A DNA stretch of 64,000 nucleotides. Origin: Chlorobiaceae bacterium (GTDB lineage: Bacteria > Bacteroidota > Chlorobiia > Chlorobiales > Chlorobiaceae). Position numbers and translations under genes: made by a program. The notes under the pieces are model-generated. The model was not told where the DNA came from and did not search any database. It worked only from the letters and a program-made list of their open reading frames with translations. The DNA lies in NCBI GenBank assembly GCA_012972825.1, contig JABDHL010000003.1, positions 32,376 through 96,375 on the forward strand, read 5' to 3'. Positions 17,498-27,975 of this stretch are shown here, one piece after another; position 1 is the stretch's first letter; every line of letters starts with the position of its first letter.

Positions 17498-18538
17498 TTA
17501 ATGAATAAACATGGCATCTCCGTATGCCAGGAAGCGGTAATCCTCTTTGAGTGCTATTTTATAAGCTTCCATAAGCAGTCGGTGTTCGGCAAATGCACTG
17601 ACGGCCATGAGCAGTGTTGTTTCAGGGAGCTGAAAATTGGTGACAAGAGCATCGGTAACCTTGAACTGGTATGGGGGATAGATAAACTTGTCAGTCCAGC
17701 CTCTTCCGAATTTTATTTTGCCGTCAACTGTAGCATTGGCCTCAAGTACCCGGCACGTTGTTGTTCCGACTGCGATGATCTGACCTGTTTTATTGATCTT
17801 GGTTTCATTGATTTCCATTGCTGTCTGATAGGGAATATTAAAATATTCCGAATCCATTTTATGCTTTGAAACGTCTTCGACTTCTATGGCATTGAAGGTG
17901 CTCAGACTGGGATGAAGGGTTATCGGCAGGATTTTTACTCCTATTTTCTTGATTTTCTGGAGGAGTGGCATGGTGAAATGCAAACCTGCCATTGGTGCGA
18001 CTACGGCGCCAGTCTGGCTGGCATAGACGGTCTGGTAGTTATCCTTGTCGGAGGCAATGGGCAAGCGGGTAAAATAGGGCGGAAGGGGAATTGTGCCGAT
18101 TCTTTCAACAAGACTGAAAACATCTATGTCAGGATTAAGAAATCTGATGGTTCTGCCACGGGATGTGGTATTATCCACGACCTCAGCAACAACGTCTTCC
18201 TCAAAATATATTTTGTTTCCAACCCTGACTTTTCGTGCAGGATCAACCAGTACATCCCACAATCCAGCATCCTTATTGAGAACTCTGAGCAGGAATACCT
18301 CGATTTTAGCGTCGGTCTTTTCCTTCTGTCCGAATATTTTGGCAGGAAAAACCCGGCTGTTGTTTAAAACAAGCAAGTCCCCCTTTTTAAAATATCCAGC
18401 AATATCATCAAAAATTTTATGCTCAATATCTTTTTTTCGCCGGTTCAATACCATCATTTTGCACTTATCCCTAGGCGTAGACGGCTCTTCAGCTATTTTA
18501 CTTTTAGGGAGGGTATATCGAAAATTTGAGAGGCGCAT
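17498..18538 (-). CDS. queA: tRNA preQ1(34) S-adenosylmethionine ribosyltransferase-isomerase
   Basis: Penultimate step of queuosine synthesis in tRNA. Family landmarks are the N-terminal FRYTLPKSKIAEEPSTPRD, the LLVLNNSRVFPAKIFGQK segment, GLHFTMPLLQKI, ITLHPSLSTF (usually LHVGxGTF) and VGTTTCRVLEA near the C terminus. At 346 residues it is full length. It is followed by ispD. The start has no strong ribosome-binding site but agrees with the conserved N terminus. Confidence 0.93.
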   Translation of the reverse strand: MRLSNFRYTLPKSKIAEEPSTPRDKCKMMVLNRRKKDIEHKIFDDIAGYFKKGDLLVLNNSRVFPAKIFGQKEKTDAKIEVFLLRVLNKDAGLWDVLVDPARKVRVGNKIYFEEDVVAEVVDNTTSRGRTIRFLNPDIDVFSLVERIGTIPLPPYFTRLPIASDKDNYQTVYASQTGAVVAPMAGLHFTMPLLQKIKKIGVKILPITLHPSLSTFNAIEVEDVSKHKMDSEYFNIPYQTAMEINETKINKTGQIIAVGTTTCRVLEANATVDGKIKFGRGWTDKFIYPPYQFKVTDALVTNFQLPETTLLMAVSAFAEHRLLMEAYKIALKEDYRFLAYGDAMFIH

Positions 18539-18622
18539 AAAAAGATATCCAATAGGTCAAAAAGATAAGATTGATCGATAAAAATACACCAATGAAGACG
18601 TTGCAACAGTCTTCATTGGTGC

Positions 18623-21600
18623 TCAGACCGAAGCGGAATGATACGCAACTCCCTTTTTCAACGTGAGATGTATTCCCGCAATACATGCCGGTGCTTCATC
18701 TCCCTCTGCTTCAAGCAGTGTGATAATGATATCATTTTCAGCAATGGTAATAGCATAACGGTTACTTCTGAAACAGATGCTCAGGCTGAGCTTTTTCCAG
18801 TGATTCGGCCTGTTGGGATGCACATTAAGTTTCTCATTGTAGAAAGAAATGCCAGCAAAATAACGGATAACCGTATCAAGCGTTCCCGCCATGACGCCGC
18901 AATGTATTCCCTCCTGGGTAGTTCCGCCCTGGGTGTCATGAATGTCGCTCTTAAGAGCCTCTGAAAACCATTTCCATGCCATTTCATGACCATTTTGCAG
19001 GTAGCTTGAGATGATGCTGTGAACCACCTTGCTCAACGTTGACCCATGGCTTGTTCTTGGTTCGTAGTAAGCGTAATTGTTTCTGACCAGAGTCAGGTCA
19101 TCTGGAATTTTGTACCCGATTTTGCCCAGCAGTTCAGCAACTTCTCCCGGTGAGATAGTATAGAAAGTCATCAATACATCAGGCTGTTTGGCAACCTTGT
19201 AAAGATCGGGTGTGTCTCCCTCCGCTTTCAGTATTCTGTCCATTCTGTGAATATTGCCGTATCTGGAGCGATAGTGAGTCCAGTCAAGCTCCTTGAGACT
19301 CTTGTAGCCGTCGAACTGCTCAAGGATGCCATCGTTGTCAACAAGGATATTCATGTTGCTGCTGATATCTCTCCATTGCTTGAGTTCATCAAAACCGAGA
19401 TGGATTTTCGAAATAAGGTGTCTGAGTATGGCAGGATCAATTTTCTCACCGATTTCAGCCGCTTTTTCAAAAAGCCAGACAGCCATAATATTGGTATAGG
19501 CATTATCTTTCAGTCCCTCTTTGCCGCTGCCTGGAAGTGTTTCATGAAATTCATCCGGTCCCATAACTCCCTCTATATGGTACTTGCTGGATTCAGGAGA
19601 ATAGGTTGCGATTGATGCCCAGAAACGTGCAATTTCAAACATCAGTTCCGCACCGTACTTATTCAGGAAATCTGTGTCATCAGAGTCGTAGATGTAGCGC
19701 CAGACATTATAAAATACTGCTATCGAAACATGCCGCTGCAGGCTGCTGTGGTCAGGTCCCCATGAGCCGCTTTTTGGATTGAAGTGGAGGATCTGGGTAT
19801 CTTCACGGCCATCATCTGCAGTCTGCCATGGGAACATGGCTCCCTTGTAACCGTGTTCACGCGCATACTCCCTTGCAGCATCAAGGCGGTTGTAACGGTA
19901 CATCAGAAGCGCTTTTGAGATGTCAGGAAAGTGCCGGTTAAAGAATGGCAGAATAAAGATTTCATCCCAGAAAATATGACCACGGTACGCTTCGCCATTA
20001 AGACCGCGGGCCGGCATTCCGGCATCAATGGATACATTATGAGGCGATGCTGTGCACATCATGTGATAAGTGTGCAGTCTGAGCAATTTCTGGCTGAAAC
20101 GGTCGCCTTGGATGACAATATCCGCCTTTTCCCAGATTTTTTCCCATGCTTCAGCATGTTCCTTAAACAGGGAGTCGAAAGAGTCCTTGCTTTCAAGCGA
20201 CAGTCTGGCTGCTTTTACTGGGTTGGCAGTGTTCTTATCCAGCGAGGTATGAATTGATGCCAGTTTTTCAATAGTGCATCCTTTGTTGGGATTAAGCTGC
20301 ACTTTAAAGGACTCGCCTATATATCGCGTATCACTTAATGTTGTTCGCTCAATTGTAAGAGGTTTTCCATGGCTCCATACCCTTGTTTTGGCAGCGGTCA
20401 CAATGCCGTAATGTGAAACCCGGGTTTGAACATGAAGCAGCATTATCTCTTTTTCCCGGCTGCTTTCGATGTGTTCAAGATGGTCGTTTGTCAGCCCGTT
20501 ATATCGCGCAACATTCTTGTTTTTCACTCGTCCGTCGATTGATGAGCGGAACTCGACTTCAGCGGTGTAGTTGATGGGCTTCAGGGTGAACGTCAGTGCA
20601 CAGCGATGAGGATCATCCATGCTTGCAAATCTTCTGGTGCGGATATTTGTTATTCTTCCAAGATTATCCTGGATAACGAAATCACGCTCCATCAGGCCGT
20701 TGCGAATATTAAGGTTCTGCTGGTAGCTGAGTATCTTCTGATCAAACGGATCGATGAATTCACCGCCGCCTATTCTGAACTCAATAGGGAGCCAGTTCGG
20801 AGTATTCACAAAGTCATTGTTGAAAATTGTCTGACCGTGAACATCAGAAGGGACTCTATTGAAAACCCCGGCTATATAAGTACCGGGATAGTGGTAGTGC
20901 GAAATAGAAGAACCTTCATAGGCGCCTCTTACACCAAGGTATCCGTTGCCAGTTGATGTCAGTGTTTCACGGAGTTTTTCGTCTTTGGCTGAAAAATCGG
21001 TATAGGTCAGATTCCAGCCCTCAAATTCAAGACCCTCGCTGAACCATCGTTCGATATCAGCAATAGTAATTTCCGCAAGATCCCTGACTACAATATCTGC
21101 GCCCTCTTCCCTCAGTTTCGATCCTTCGATGTCACGGGCAATACCAAGCACCAAGCCGAAATTACCGCGAGAGCCTGCCTGAACGCCGGAGATAGCATCC
21201 TCGACAACAACACATTCATGAGGTTCAAGTCCAAGATTGTTTGCTGCCCTGACAAAAATATCAGGGTTTGGCTTGCCCTTCAAACCGAGTTCAATGGAAA
21301 CCTCTCCATCAACGCGGGTTTCAAAAAGATGTTCAAGCTTGGCAAGCTGCAGAATAAGCCGGCAGTTGCGGCTTGATGAGGCGATTCCGATTTTGATGCC
21401 TTTTTTTATGAGATCATTGATAAGCTCAACAGAAGAGGCATATACTTCAGGACCTTCCTTGATGAGAATTTCGGAAAAAAGGTTATTTTTACGGTTTCCC
21501 AAACCGCAGATGGTCTCTTTTTCAGGAATGTCATCAAGTTCACCATAGGGCAGCTCGATATCGCGCGACAGCAGAAAGCTTTTAACACCCTCCATACGCG

Positions 21601-21787
21601 GCTTTCCATCTACATATTTGTGATAGTCATGAGCAGGGTCAAAAGGAACATAAAGTTCATCGTTGATTTCTGCATAATTTTTCAGGAAATAGTTAAACAT
21701 CGATTCCCAGGCAAGGCTGTGTACTTTCGCAGTGCCTGTAATGACACCGTCAAGATCAAATATTGCCCCTTTGAATATGTTGCTCAT
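18623..21787 (-). CDS. beta-phosphoglucomutase fused to a GH65 disaccharide phosphorylase
   Basis: A 1054-residue bifunctional enzyme. Residues about 1-245 are a HAD-type beta-phosphoglucomutase (nucleophile motif [14 protein letters not shown], cap domain, and [12 protein letters not shown] as the acidic motif). The rest is glycoside hydrolase family 65: an N-terminal beta-sandwich ([15 protein letters not shown]), an (alpha/alpha)6 barrel with the catalytic-acid motif GPDEFH around residue 744, the [12 protein letters not shown] region and a C-terminal beta-sheet ([11 protein letters not shown]). GH65 enzymes split maltose, trehalose, kojibiose or similar with inverting phosphorolysis to beta-glucose 1-phosphate, which the mutase part would turn into glucose 6-phosphate. 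The exact disaccharide is not determinable. It is cytoplasmic and lies 33 bases downstream of a HAD phosphatase gene. Confidence 0.92.
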   Translation of the reverse strand: MSNIFKGAIFDLDGVITGTAKVHSLAWESMFNYFLKNYAEINDELYVPFDPAHDYHKYVDGKPRMEGVKSFLLSRDIELPYGELDDIPEKETICGLGNRKNNLFSEILIKEGPEVYASSVELINDLIKKGIKIGIASSSRNCRLILQLAKLEHLFETRVDGEVSIELGLKGKPNPDIFVRAANNLGLEPHECVVVEDAISGVQAGSRGNFGLVLGIARDIEGSKLREEGADIVVRDLAEITIADIERWFSEGLEFEGWNLTYTDFSAKDEKLRETLTSTGNGYLGVRGAYEGSSISHYHYPGTYIAGVFNRVPSDVHGQTIFNNDFVNTPNWLPIEFRIGGGEFIDPFDQKILSYQQNLNIRNGLMERDFVIQDNLGRITNIRTRRFASMDDPHRCALTFTLKPINYTAEVEFRSSIDGRVKNKNVARYNGLTNDHLEHIESSREKEIMLLHVQTRVSHYGIVTAAKTRVWSHGKPLTIERTTLSDTRYIGESFKVQLNPNKGCTIEKLASIHTSLDKNTANPVKAARLSLESKDSFDSLFKEHAEAWEKIWEKADIVIQGDRFSQKLLRLHTYHMMCTASPHNVSIDAGMPARGLNGEAYRGHIFWDEIFILPFFNRHFPDISKALLMYRYNRLDAAREYAREHGYKGAMFPWQTADDGREDTQILHFNPKSGSWGPDHSSLQRHVSIAVFYNVWRYIYDSDDTDFLNKYGAELMFEIARFWASIATYSPESSKYHIEGVMGPDEFHETLPGSGKEGLKDNAYTNIMAVWLFEKAAEIGEKIDPAILRHLISKIHLGFDELKQWRDISSNMNILVDNDGILEQFDGYKSLKELDWTHYRSRYGNIHRMDRILKAEGDTPDLYKVAKQPDVLMTFYTISPGEVAELLGKIGYKIPDDLTLVRNNYAYYEPRTSHGSTLSKVVHSIISSYLQNGHEMAWKWFSEALKSDIHDTQGGTTQEGIHCGVMAGTLDTVIRYFAGISFYNEKLNVHPNRPNHWKKLSLSICFRSNRYAITIAENDIIITLLEAEGDEAPACIAGIHLTLKKGVAYHSASV

Positions 21788-21820
21788 AGCGTTTTTTTAA
21801 AAATTAACATGACGCATTTT

Positions 21821-23083
21821 TTACAGAGAGAGCAGACCAAGAATGGTCAGCAGGATATCGGGATAAGGCACTGTAAAACTGTTCGGGCAGATCTCCGCAA
21901 CCTGCTTTTTTAACTGTCCATCTCTCGTTACAAACACAGCCCAGACATCATCGAACATCTCAACGGCCTTCTTCAGCATCGGAATGTCTGAAGGCGTATC
22001 ACCACAAACAAGAGTCGCACTTTTGGAAGGGTTCAGTTCAAGCTTGCTGCAGATAAAGGAAAGCCCGTCCCCCTTGTCAAAATCTTTTATTGACGCTTCA
22101 CCGGAAGTCCCTTCAATGGTTAAAATGATTTCAATGTCAAGGCCGGTATCTTCAATTCTGAAATTTTTGCCACTCGGGTCAATTTCACGGACGATGCTTT
22201 TTACCTTTTCAAGAAAAGCAGCAGATTCAGCCTCTTTTATCGAGTGGCTTATATCCTGGCGGGCAACAGTTGTCTGGCCGAATTTGATCTGTAAGGCTGA
22301 GCCTATAAAATTGAACTTTTCGAAATTCGGATCCTGGAGGAGTACCAGCATCCGGTCATTTAAAAGACGTATAAGTTTCTGTTTTTTTTCATCGATTGGA
22401 AAGCTGTTGAATTCACCGTTAAGATCAATAAACTCTCTTCCTTTAGATCCCGCGTAAACAAATGTGTTGCTTGGGTTGATTGAGACATTCAGAATACCAA
22501 AGTCTCTGAGTGGAGCAGAAGTAATGATTATAGGGTACTTACAGCAGTTCTTTGCGAACCGGGTTAGAAAAACTGAGTTATATATGGGTTGTACTGAAGA
22601 ACGGTATCGTCCGCAGTAGTTATTCGTTGTACCGTCACGATCTGTGATAAAAGCATTAAACCGTTTACCCCTGAGTAAACCAACCCCTTTGTTGACAAAG
22701 ATCCGGAAATCGGGAATAAACTTTGCAAGGTAATCTATGAATTTATCTTCTCCATACTCAAGATAGTAGATGTCCTTCTGGAGTTCCCTGATTTCATATG
22801 TTAGATCAACCTCTATCTGCTTCATCCCGTCAAGACGCAGCAGTCTTTGCCCTGTATGATCGTCAATATAAATGGTTTCAAGTGAATAAAGCGCATTTTT
22901 AAGCGATTCTATACACGATTGTCCTACTACTCTCTGCTTGATGATGTTTCTGACGACAGGTTCCCGCAGTTCACGTGTTTCTGCCTTCAGTTGGTAGAGT
23001 TCTTTGAGTGTACGGATATCCTGTAACGTGATTGATGTGCCGAATGTGCTCAGCTGACGTTCTTTTAGAATACTCTCGTGCAT
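21821..23083 (-). CDS. HAD-IIB phosphatase, trehalose-phosphatase-like, with extra N-terminal domain
   Basis: A 420-residue protein. The phosphatase part begins at about residue 140 with FITDRDGT (Asp148 and Asp150 as nucleophile and acid). It has an [10 protein letters not shown] motif II region and ends with [13 protein letters not shown], the Mg-binding motif IV; the cap follows the type IIB arrangement of trehalose-6-phosphate and sucrose-phosphate phosphatases. About 120 residues before it are mostly alpha-helical and charged ([19 protein letters not shown]), of no family I recognise. Its position directly before the mutase/GH65 gene suggests a disaccharide (perhaps trehalose) pathway. 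No trehalose-6-phosphate synthase domain is visible here. Confidence 0.75.
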   Translation of the reverse strand: MHESILKERQLSTFGTSITLQDIRTLKELYQLKAETRELREPVVRNIIKQRVVGQSCIESLKNALYSLETIYIDDHTGQRLLRLDGMKQIEVDLTYEIRELQKDIYYLEYGEDKFIDYLAKFIPDFRIFVNKGVGLLRGKRFNAFITDRDGTTNNYCGRYRSSVQPIYNSVFLTRFAKNCCKYPIIITSAPLRDFGILNVSINPSNTFVYAGSKGREFIDLNGEFNSFPIDEKKQKLIRLLNDRMLVLLQDPNFEKFNFIGSALQIKFGQTTVARQDISHSIKEAESAAFLEKVKSIVREIDPSGKNFRIEDTGLDIEIILTIEGTSGEASIKDFDKGDGLSFICSKLELNPSKSATLVCGDTPSDIPMLKKAVEMFDDVWAVFVTRDGQLKKQVAEICPNSFTVPYPDILLTILGLLSL

Positions 23084-23252
23084 GCGTTACCGGTAGAGAA
23101 GTGAAGGCAAAGTAATATGTTTCGTAATTTAAACAAAATCTTTGCAAAAACTGTATAAAAAGTTATACAAATAACAGAATCATTAAAATAATAGTTGAAC
23201 TCTATTCCTCTCTTTTGTTTATATAGCGCATATATTTTTTGTGCGTATATAC

Positions 23253-23900
23253 TTATAGTAAAAAAACGGGGAATCGCTCCTCAAGAAATGCTATAATTTG
23301 ACGATGAATTGTTGCTTCCGGTAAAAGGGCGTCAATGCAGATAAAGCGTTCTTTATTACGCGTTATAAGATCAAGGTATCCTTGGCGTACATTTCGGTAA
23401 AATTCCAATCCCGAACGCTCCATACGGTCTGGTTCATCATTTTCAAAGGTAAGAGGAATTGAGGTTTTAGCAAATATTCTGTTTAAAGCTTTTTCCGCTT
23501 CTATATCAAGATAAATCGTTATATCCGGAACAGTGTCGCAGGTCGAAATGGAAATGATCGACTGCAGCAGCAAAAGGTCGATTCCACGGCCATAACCCTG
23601 ATAAGCTGTCGTTGAGTCAAAAAAACGGTCGAGAATGACTGTTTTGCCAACGGCCAGTGCTGGAATGATGACCTGTTGCACAAGTTCGGTTCTGCTTGCC
23701 GAAAAAAGGAGCAGTTCTCCGATAGGGCTTATTTCTTGCCTGCTTTCAAGAAGTATAGTGCGGATTTTTTCAGCCACCTCAGTCCCACCGGGCTCCCTTA
23801 AGGTTAGAACCTCCTGGTTCCGGCTGTTCAGATAAGTCACCAGTTTATTAATCTGGGTTGTTTTGCCTGCTCCGTCTATTCCTTCAAATGATATAAGCAT
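23253..23900 (-). CDS. tmk: thymidylate kinase
   Basis: Phosphorylates dTMP to dTDP. The P-loop [12 protein letters not shown] is at residues 4-15, the DR motif is in [18 protein letters not shown], and a LID-like segment follows. The 215-residue length is normal. The first Met precedes the P-loop directly, as in the family. No operon partner is obvious; the next gene downstream on the same strand is tmk-independent trehalose-type metabolism. About 170 AT-rich bases (23084-23252) separate it from the HAD gene and probably hold that gene's promoter. Confidence 0.94.
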   Translation of the reverse strand: MLISFEGIDGAGKTTQINKLVTYLNSRNQEVLTLREPGGTEVAEKIRTILLESRQEISPIGELLLFSASRTELVQQVIIPALAVGKTVILDRFFDSTTAYQGYGRGIDLLLLQSIISISTCDTVPDITIYLDIEAEKALNRIFAKTSIPLTFENDEPDRMERSGLEFYRNVRQGYLDLITRNKERFICIDALLPEATIHRQIIAFLEERFPVFLL

Positions 23901-23950
23901 AACTACTTTAGAAAGGATGAGATTTCGGACAACTCGAAAGATGGGGAGCC

Positions 23951-24652
23951 TTAATGCAATTGTCCTGTGGGACGAATCAGAATGTCGTTGACATCAACAT
24001 GCGGCGGTTGGCCGACAGCGAACATGACAGCCCGGGCAATATCATCAGGCTGTAACTCTTTGGCAGAGTCAGGCTTCTGCAGATTATCCCAGAAGGGTGT
24101 ATCAACGATTCCCGGCTCAACAAGTGTGACGCGGATTCCGGTTCCAACCATCTCATTGCGGATAGCCTGAGCCATTCCGGTGACGGCCCACTTGGTAGCC
24201 GAGTAGAGGTTGCGAATAGAGGTGACACGTCCAACAACAGAGCCGGTGATAAGAAGATGACCACTGTTTTTTACCAGTTCAGGCAGGGTCAGTCGAGCTG
24301 TGGTTGCAGCCCCGAATACATTGACCATCACCATCTCTTTCCATTCTTCAGGTTTATCCTCTCCGCCGTAAAATGTTGAACCTTTGGAAAAACCGGCGTT
24401 TGCAAAAACAACGTCAATTCTTCCGAAATGTTTTAAGGTTTGCTCTACCATCTCCTGTTGGGATTGCCAGCTTGCAACATCGCATGTGACTGCAAATGCC
24501 CTCTGGTGGCCAAGCTCACTCTGCAGGAGTTCAAGCTTATCGGTTGAGCGTGCTGCAAGTACGACCCTGAATCCCGCCTTGATTGCTCTCTTTGCTGTTG
24601 CTTCACCTATGCCTGTAGAGGCTCCGGTAATGAGAAATACTTTACTCTGCAT
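23951..24652 (-). CDS. short-chain dehydrogenase/reductase
   Basis: Classical SDR of 233 residues. The NAD(P)-binding GASTGIG is at 10-16, NAG in VFANAGF, catalytic Ser in TGSVVGR and the YxxxK pair in YSATK. The basic residue after the first strand (AARSTDK) suggests NADPH. The segment [14 protein letters not shown] is typical of the YdfG-like group acting on hydroxy acids or small alcohols, but the substrate cannot be assigned. It lies 13 bases downstream of the APC permease gene on the same strand. Confidence 0.88.
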   Translation of the reverse strand: MQSKVFLITGASTGIGEATAKRAIKAGFRVVLAARSTDKLELLQSELGHQRAFAVTCDVASWQSQQEMVEQTLKHFGRIDVVFANAGFSKGSTFYGGEDKPEEWKEMVMVNVFGAATTARLTLPELVKNSGHLLITGSVVGRVTSIRNLYSATKWAVTGMAQAIRNEMVGTGIRVTLVEPGIVDTPFWDNLQKPDSAKELQPDDIARAVMFAVGQPPHVDVNDILIRPTGQLH

Positions 24653-24665
24653 TGTTAATTTGTCG

Positions 24666-26153
24666 TTATGGTTTGCTGTTGTTCAGTATGCTGTGTTTCC
24701 GCCCATAATAAAAGTAAATGACAAACCCGATAAGCAGCCAGACAAAAAGCCTTATCCAGTTTTCAGCCGGCAGAGAGAGCATCAGGATGAGGCAGGTAAA
24801 AATACCAGCAAGAGGAACAAAAGGTACCAAAGGGGCCCTGAATGGCCGTTCGGCTTCCGGATGTTTTTTTCTCATGATGAGAACTGCGCTGCAGACGATG
24901 ATAAAGGCGAAAAGCGTTCCAATGTTGACAAGTTCAGCCAGCAGTCTCAAGGGAAGCAGCGCTCCCAGCAACGCAACAAAAAGACCGGTCAGTATGGTTG
25001 ATTTCCAGGGTGTTCTGAATTTTTCATGAATTGCTCCAAAAAAAGATCTCGGCAGCAGGCCGTCTCTGGCCATTGCAAGAAAAATCCTCGGCTGACTGAG
25101 CATCATGACAAGCAATACAGAGGTTATACCGGTTATTGCTCCCAGCGAAATGACAAATTGTGCCCAGCCGATCCCTACCTGCTTGAAAGCATTAGAAACA
25201 GGTGCATCAATATTGATTTGATTGTAGGGTACCATTCCTGTTATAACCAGTGCAACAGCAATATAGAGCAGAGTGCAGACAACAAGCGAACTGATCAGGG
25301 CAATCGGGATGTCTTTCTGAGGGTTTCTTGCTTCCTCGGCATGGGTAGAAATAGAGTCAAAGCCGATATAGGCGAAAAAAATCATGGCGGCTCCGGCAAG
25401 TACCCCGACAGGAGCGCCTCCGGGACTTGCTTCACCGAGAACGGTATGACCGAAGATGCTCAGACCTGAATAGCCAAAAGGAGCAAAAGGGCGCCAGTTT
25501 GCGGGATTCACATACATTGCGCCGAGAACGATGACCAGCAGAACAATTGCAACTTTAACAATGACCATCCCTGCATTGAACCCGGCACTCTCCTTTATTC
25601 CCTTCACCAGGACAGCGGTGACTGCAAAAGTAATCAGTACGGCAGGAAGATCCAGCCAGGAGCCGGTCATGCTCATGATGCCAGTGTTTGGATCAAAGTC
25701 GAGCGGTGCATTAGCAAAGAGTTTGGGTACCCCTAGCCCGAAAATTCCTATGAAATCCTGAAAGTAGTGCGACCATCCGTGAGCGACCGTTGCCGAAGCC
25801 ACTCCATATTCCAGAATCAGATCCCATCCGATAATCCAGGCAAACAGTTCCCCTAGGGTGGCATAGGCATAGGTATAGGCTGAGCCGGCTATCGGCACCA
25901 TTGAAGCAAACTCCGCATAGCAGAGCGCTGCAAAAATACAGGCCAGACCGGCAAGGGCAAAAGAAAGGCTTACAGCCGGCCCCGCTTTGTCATGAGCGGC
26001 AACCCCGATGAGAACAAAAATTCCTGTTCCGATAATGGCTCCTACGCCGAGACTTGTCAGGGAAACCGGACCCAGAACCCTGTTCAATCGGTGTTCGCTT
26101 TTTATCTCCTCAAGCAGAAGCGCGAGCGGTTTTTTTTTGAAACTGTTTTTCAA
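24666..26153 (-). CDS. amino acid permease, APC superfamily (cationic amino acid type)
   Basis: A 495-residue inner-membrane transporter with about 12-14 hydrophobic segments. The first unwound helix GVGAIIGTGIFVLIGVAAHD is characteristic of APC amino-acid transporters, and FFAYIGFDSISTHAEEARNP is the conserved loop of the CAT (cationic amino acid) subgroup. A long N-terminal cytoplasmic stretch (about 30 residues, basic) precedes helix 1. The substrate is uncertain. It is followed by the SDR gene. Confidence 0.9.
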   Translation of the reverse strand: MKNSFKKKPLALLLEEIKSEHRLNRVLGPVSLTSLGVGAIIGTGIFVLIGVAAHDKAGPAVSLSFALAGLACIFAALCYAEFASMVPIAGSAYTYAYATLGELFAWIIGWDLILEYGVASATVAHGWSHYFQDFIGIFGLGVPKLFANAPLDFDPNTGIMSMTGSWLDLPAVLITFAVTAVLVKGIKESAGFNAGMVIVKVAIVLLVIVLGAMYVNPANWRPFAPFGYSGLSIFGHTVLGEASPGGAPVGVLAGAAMIFFAYIGFDSISTHAEEARNPQKDIPIALISSLVVCTLLYIAVALVITGMVPYNQINIDAPVSNAFKQVGIGWAQFVISLGAITGITSVLLVMMLSQPRIFLAMARDGLLPRSFFGAIHEKFRTPWKSTILTGLFVALLGALLPLRLLAELVNIGTLFAFIIVCSAVLIMRKKHPEAERPFRAPLVPFVPLAGIFTCLILMLSLPAENWIRLFVWLLIGFVIYFYYGRKHSILNNSKP

Positions 26154-26171
26154 GGCTATGTTGATGTTGAT

Positions 26172-26204
26172 TGAAAAAGCAAAGGGTACCAGTTTGGTAC
26201 CCTT
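26172..26204 (-). terminator. intrinsic terminator after the zinc peptidase gene
   Basis: Read on the minus strand: a 9-bp stem AAGGGTACC/GGTACCCTT with a 5-base loop, then TGCTTTTTC. It starts 10 bases after the stop at 26214. Confidence 0.7.
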
Positions 26205-26213
26205 CTGGCAGTA

Positions 26214-26906
26214 TTATGAGTTTCGACGGTTCATGACGGTGAGGAAGTAGAGCAACTGTGTAATGGCCTGTGCAGCAGCTGCCACATAGGTCAGCGCAGC
26301 AGCATCCAGCACGGTATTGACTCCTTTCATCTCAGCACTCGACACAATTCCCTGCGAAACAAGAAGCTCTTTTGCCCGGCGGCTTGCATCAAACTCAACA
26401 GGCAGAGTCACAAGAGCAAAAAGAGCCGTTGCACCAAAAAGAAGGATTCCTGCCCACGCAAGGGTTGTTCCAAGTGTTCCGGCAAGGAACATGCCGGCCA
26501 TAAAGATAATCGGGCCGAGATTGCTGCCGATTGAGACAGCAGGCACCATGATTGAGCGCAGTTGCAGCGGTATATAGCCTGACTTGTCCTGTAATGCGTG
26601 ACCTGCTTCGTGAGCGGCAACGCCCACAGAGGCAATGCTTGGAAGGTTGAACACGTCTTCACTCAAGCGTAACGCTTTGCTGCGGGGATCATAGTGGTCG
26701 GAAAGCATCCCCTGAGCGGTTTCGATGGTCACATTCCCGAGGCCTCCCCGCTGAAGAATACGCCTTGCTGCTTCTGAACCGTTAATCCCTGTCTGGGTGC
26801 GTACCTGAGAATATTTTTTAAAAGCGGATTTCACTTTGAACTGGGCCCATAAACCAAGAACCATCGGTGGCAGGGCAAAAACAAAATACATTGGATCAAA
26901 ATACAT
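26214..26906 (-). CDS. neutral zinc metallopeptidase, YugP family
   Basis: A 230-residue membrane protein of the Zn_peptidase_2 family. A zincin motif HEAGH appears in VGVAAHEAGHALQDKSGY, with a hydrophobic segment at the N terminus (residues about 5-22) and two or three more in the C-terminal half. The family is widespread and of unknown physiological role. The gene stands alone, with a terminator behind it. The 250-base spacer upstream separates it from the divergent curli operon and probably carries both promoters. Confidence 0.88.
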   Translation of the reverse strand: MYFDPMYFVFALPPMVLGLWAQFKVKSAFKKYSQVRTQTGINGSEAARRILQRGGLGNVTIETAQGMLSDHYDPRSKALRLSEDVFNLPSIASVGVAAHEAGHALQDKSGYIPLQLRSIMVPAVSIGSNLGPIIFMAGMFLAGTLGTTLAWAGILLFGATALFALVTLPVEFDASRRAKELLVSQGIVSSAEMKGVNTVLDAAALTYVAAAAQAITQLLYFLTVMNRRNS

Positions 26907-27157
26907 ATCAGTAAAGATTATCGTTTGCGTAAGTATAGTCAGCTAAGGTCAACAAGAGAAAATAACCATGAAACATGCTCTCTCATAAAAGATACAATAG
27001 TGCCCTGAGTTTAATAAATCCAGGAGTCACTTTATAAGTAAAAATTTTTCAGAAAATAATAGCTGAATATTTGGAGATTAATACTTTATTTACTTCATTA
27101 ATACGTTGATGTTGTGACTTATACAGTAAAGTAACACTATAAAGAAAGGAATATCCT

Positions 27158-27892
27158 ATGAAATCATTTAAATGTACACTCATTGCGTTTTCAGCATTTC
27201 TGCTGATAAACTTCCCTGCTTTTGCCAGTGACGCTGACGACATTGCCAATATTGTGCAGACTGGATCTAACGGTACAGCCACGATAGATCAGACGGAGTC
27301 GCCGGGACATCAGAATATAGCTCAAGTCAGTCAGCGTGCAGGGTCATTGAACGAAGCAGCACATATAACGCAGTCTGGAAACGGCAATAACAACGCAACG
27401 GTAATTATGACTGGTGATAATGATATCGGGAATTTGTCGCAGCTTGGTTATATGGATACGGCTATGATCATGCTGTCTGGTTCGAGCCATAACAGCTCCA
27501 CGATCTTCCAGGATGCAACGACTGATTCGAATGAGGCAAACATCCATGAGAGCGGTTTCTCCAACACGACCTCCATCACTCAGAGCGGTCAGAATCAGCA
27601 GGCAGTGATCAGTCAGTCAGGCAGTATCAACAATGCCACGATTACTCAGGAGAACAGTAGCAGTAACAACAACTCTACCATTCTGCAGACTGGCAGCTTC
27701 AACATCGCTGCAATTGATCAGCCTGGTATTTCAAACACCGCTCTTATTTCGCAGAATGGCCTCTCCAACACCACCTCAATTGTGCAGAATGGCAACTCCA
27801 ACTACGCAAACGTTGACCAGGCAGGCACCTTAAAGCTCGCCCAGCTTACGCAAACAGGTAACGGTAATTCAGCGGTGATGATACAGCATTGA
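27158..27892 (+). CDS. curlin-repeat protein (CsgA/CsgB-like amyloid subunit)
   Basis: A secreted protein of 244 residues. Signal peptide 1-23 ends in a PAFA-like cleavage site. The mature part consists of about ten imperfect 20-23-residue repeats of the curlin type, built on Ile/Val-x-Gln-x-Gly-x-x-Asn-x-Ala; examples are ITQSGNGNNNATV and ISQSGSINNATITQ. It ends in MIQH, as does the following paralogue. These repeats stack into a beta-solenoid that assembles into extracellular amyloid. AAAGGA stands 8 bases before the ATG. It is the first gene of a five-gene set that also encodes a CsgF-like protein and CsgG. Which of the curlins is major and which is the nucleator cannot be told. Confidence 0.88.
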   Translation: MKSFKCTLIAFSAFLLINFPAFASDADDIANIVQTGSNGTATIDQTESPGHQNIAQVSQRAGSLNEAAHITQSGNGNNNATVIMTGDNDIGNLSQLGYMDTAMIMLSGSSHNSSTIFQDATTDSNEANIHESGFSNTTSITQSGQNQQAVISQSGSINNATITQENSSSNNNSTILQTGSFNIAAIDQPGISNTALISQNGLSNTTSIVQNGNSNYANVDQAGTLKLAQLTQTGNGNSAVMIQH

Positions 27893-27975
27893 TTATGATT
27901 ATTTGATTTATAACCGCTGATCATGGTTAGTTACCTCATTTAGTCTTCAAAACATCTTTAAACAAGAGCTTCCTT

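Noticed and set aside
23215..23252. Possible terminator after tmk (GCGCATA...GTGCGTA)
   Set aside because: The stem is short and imperfect; not enough to call.
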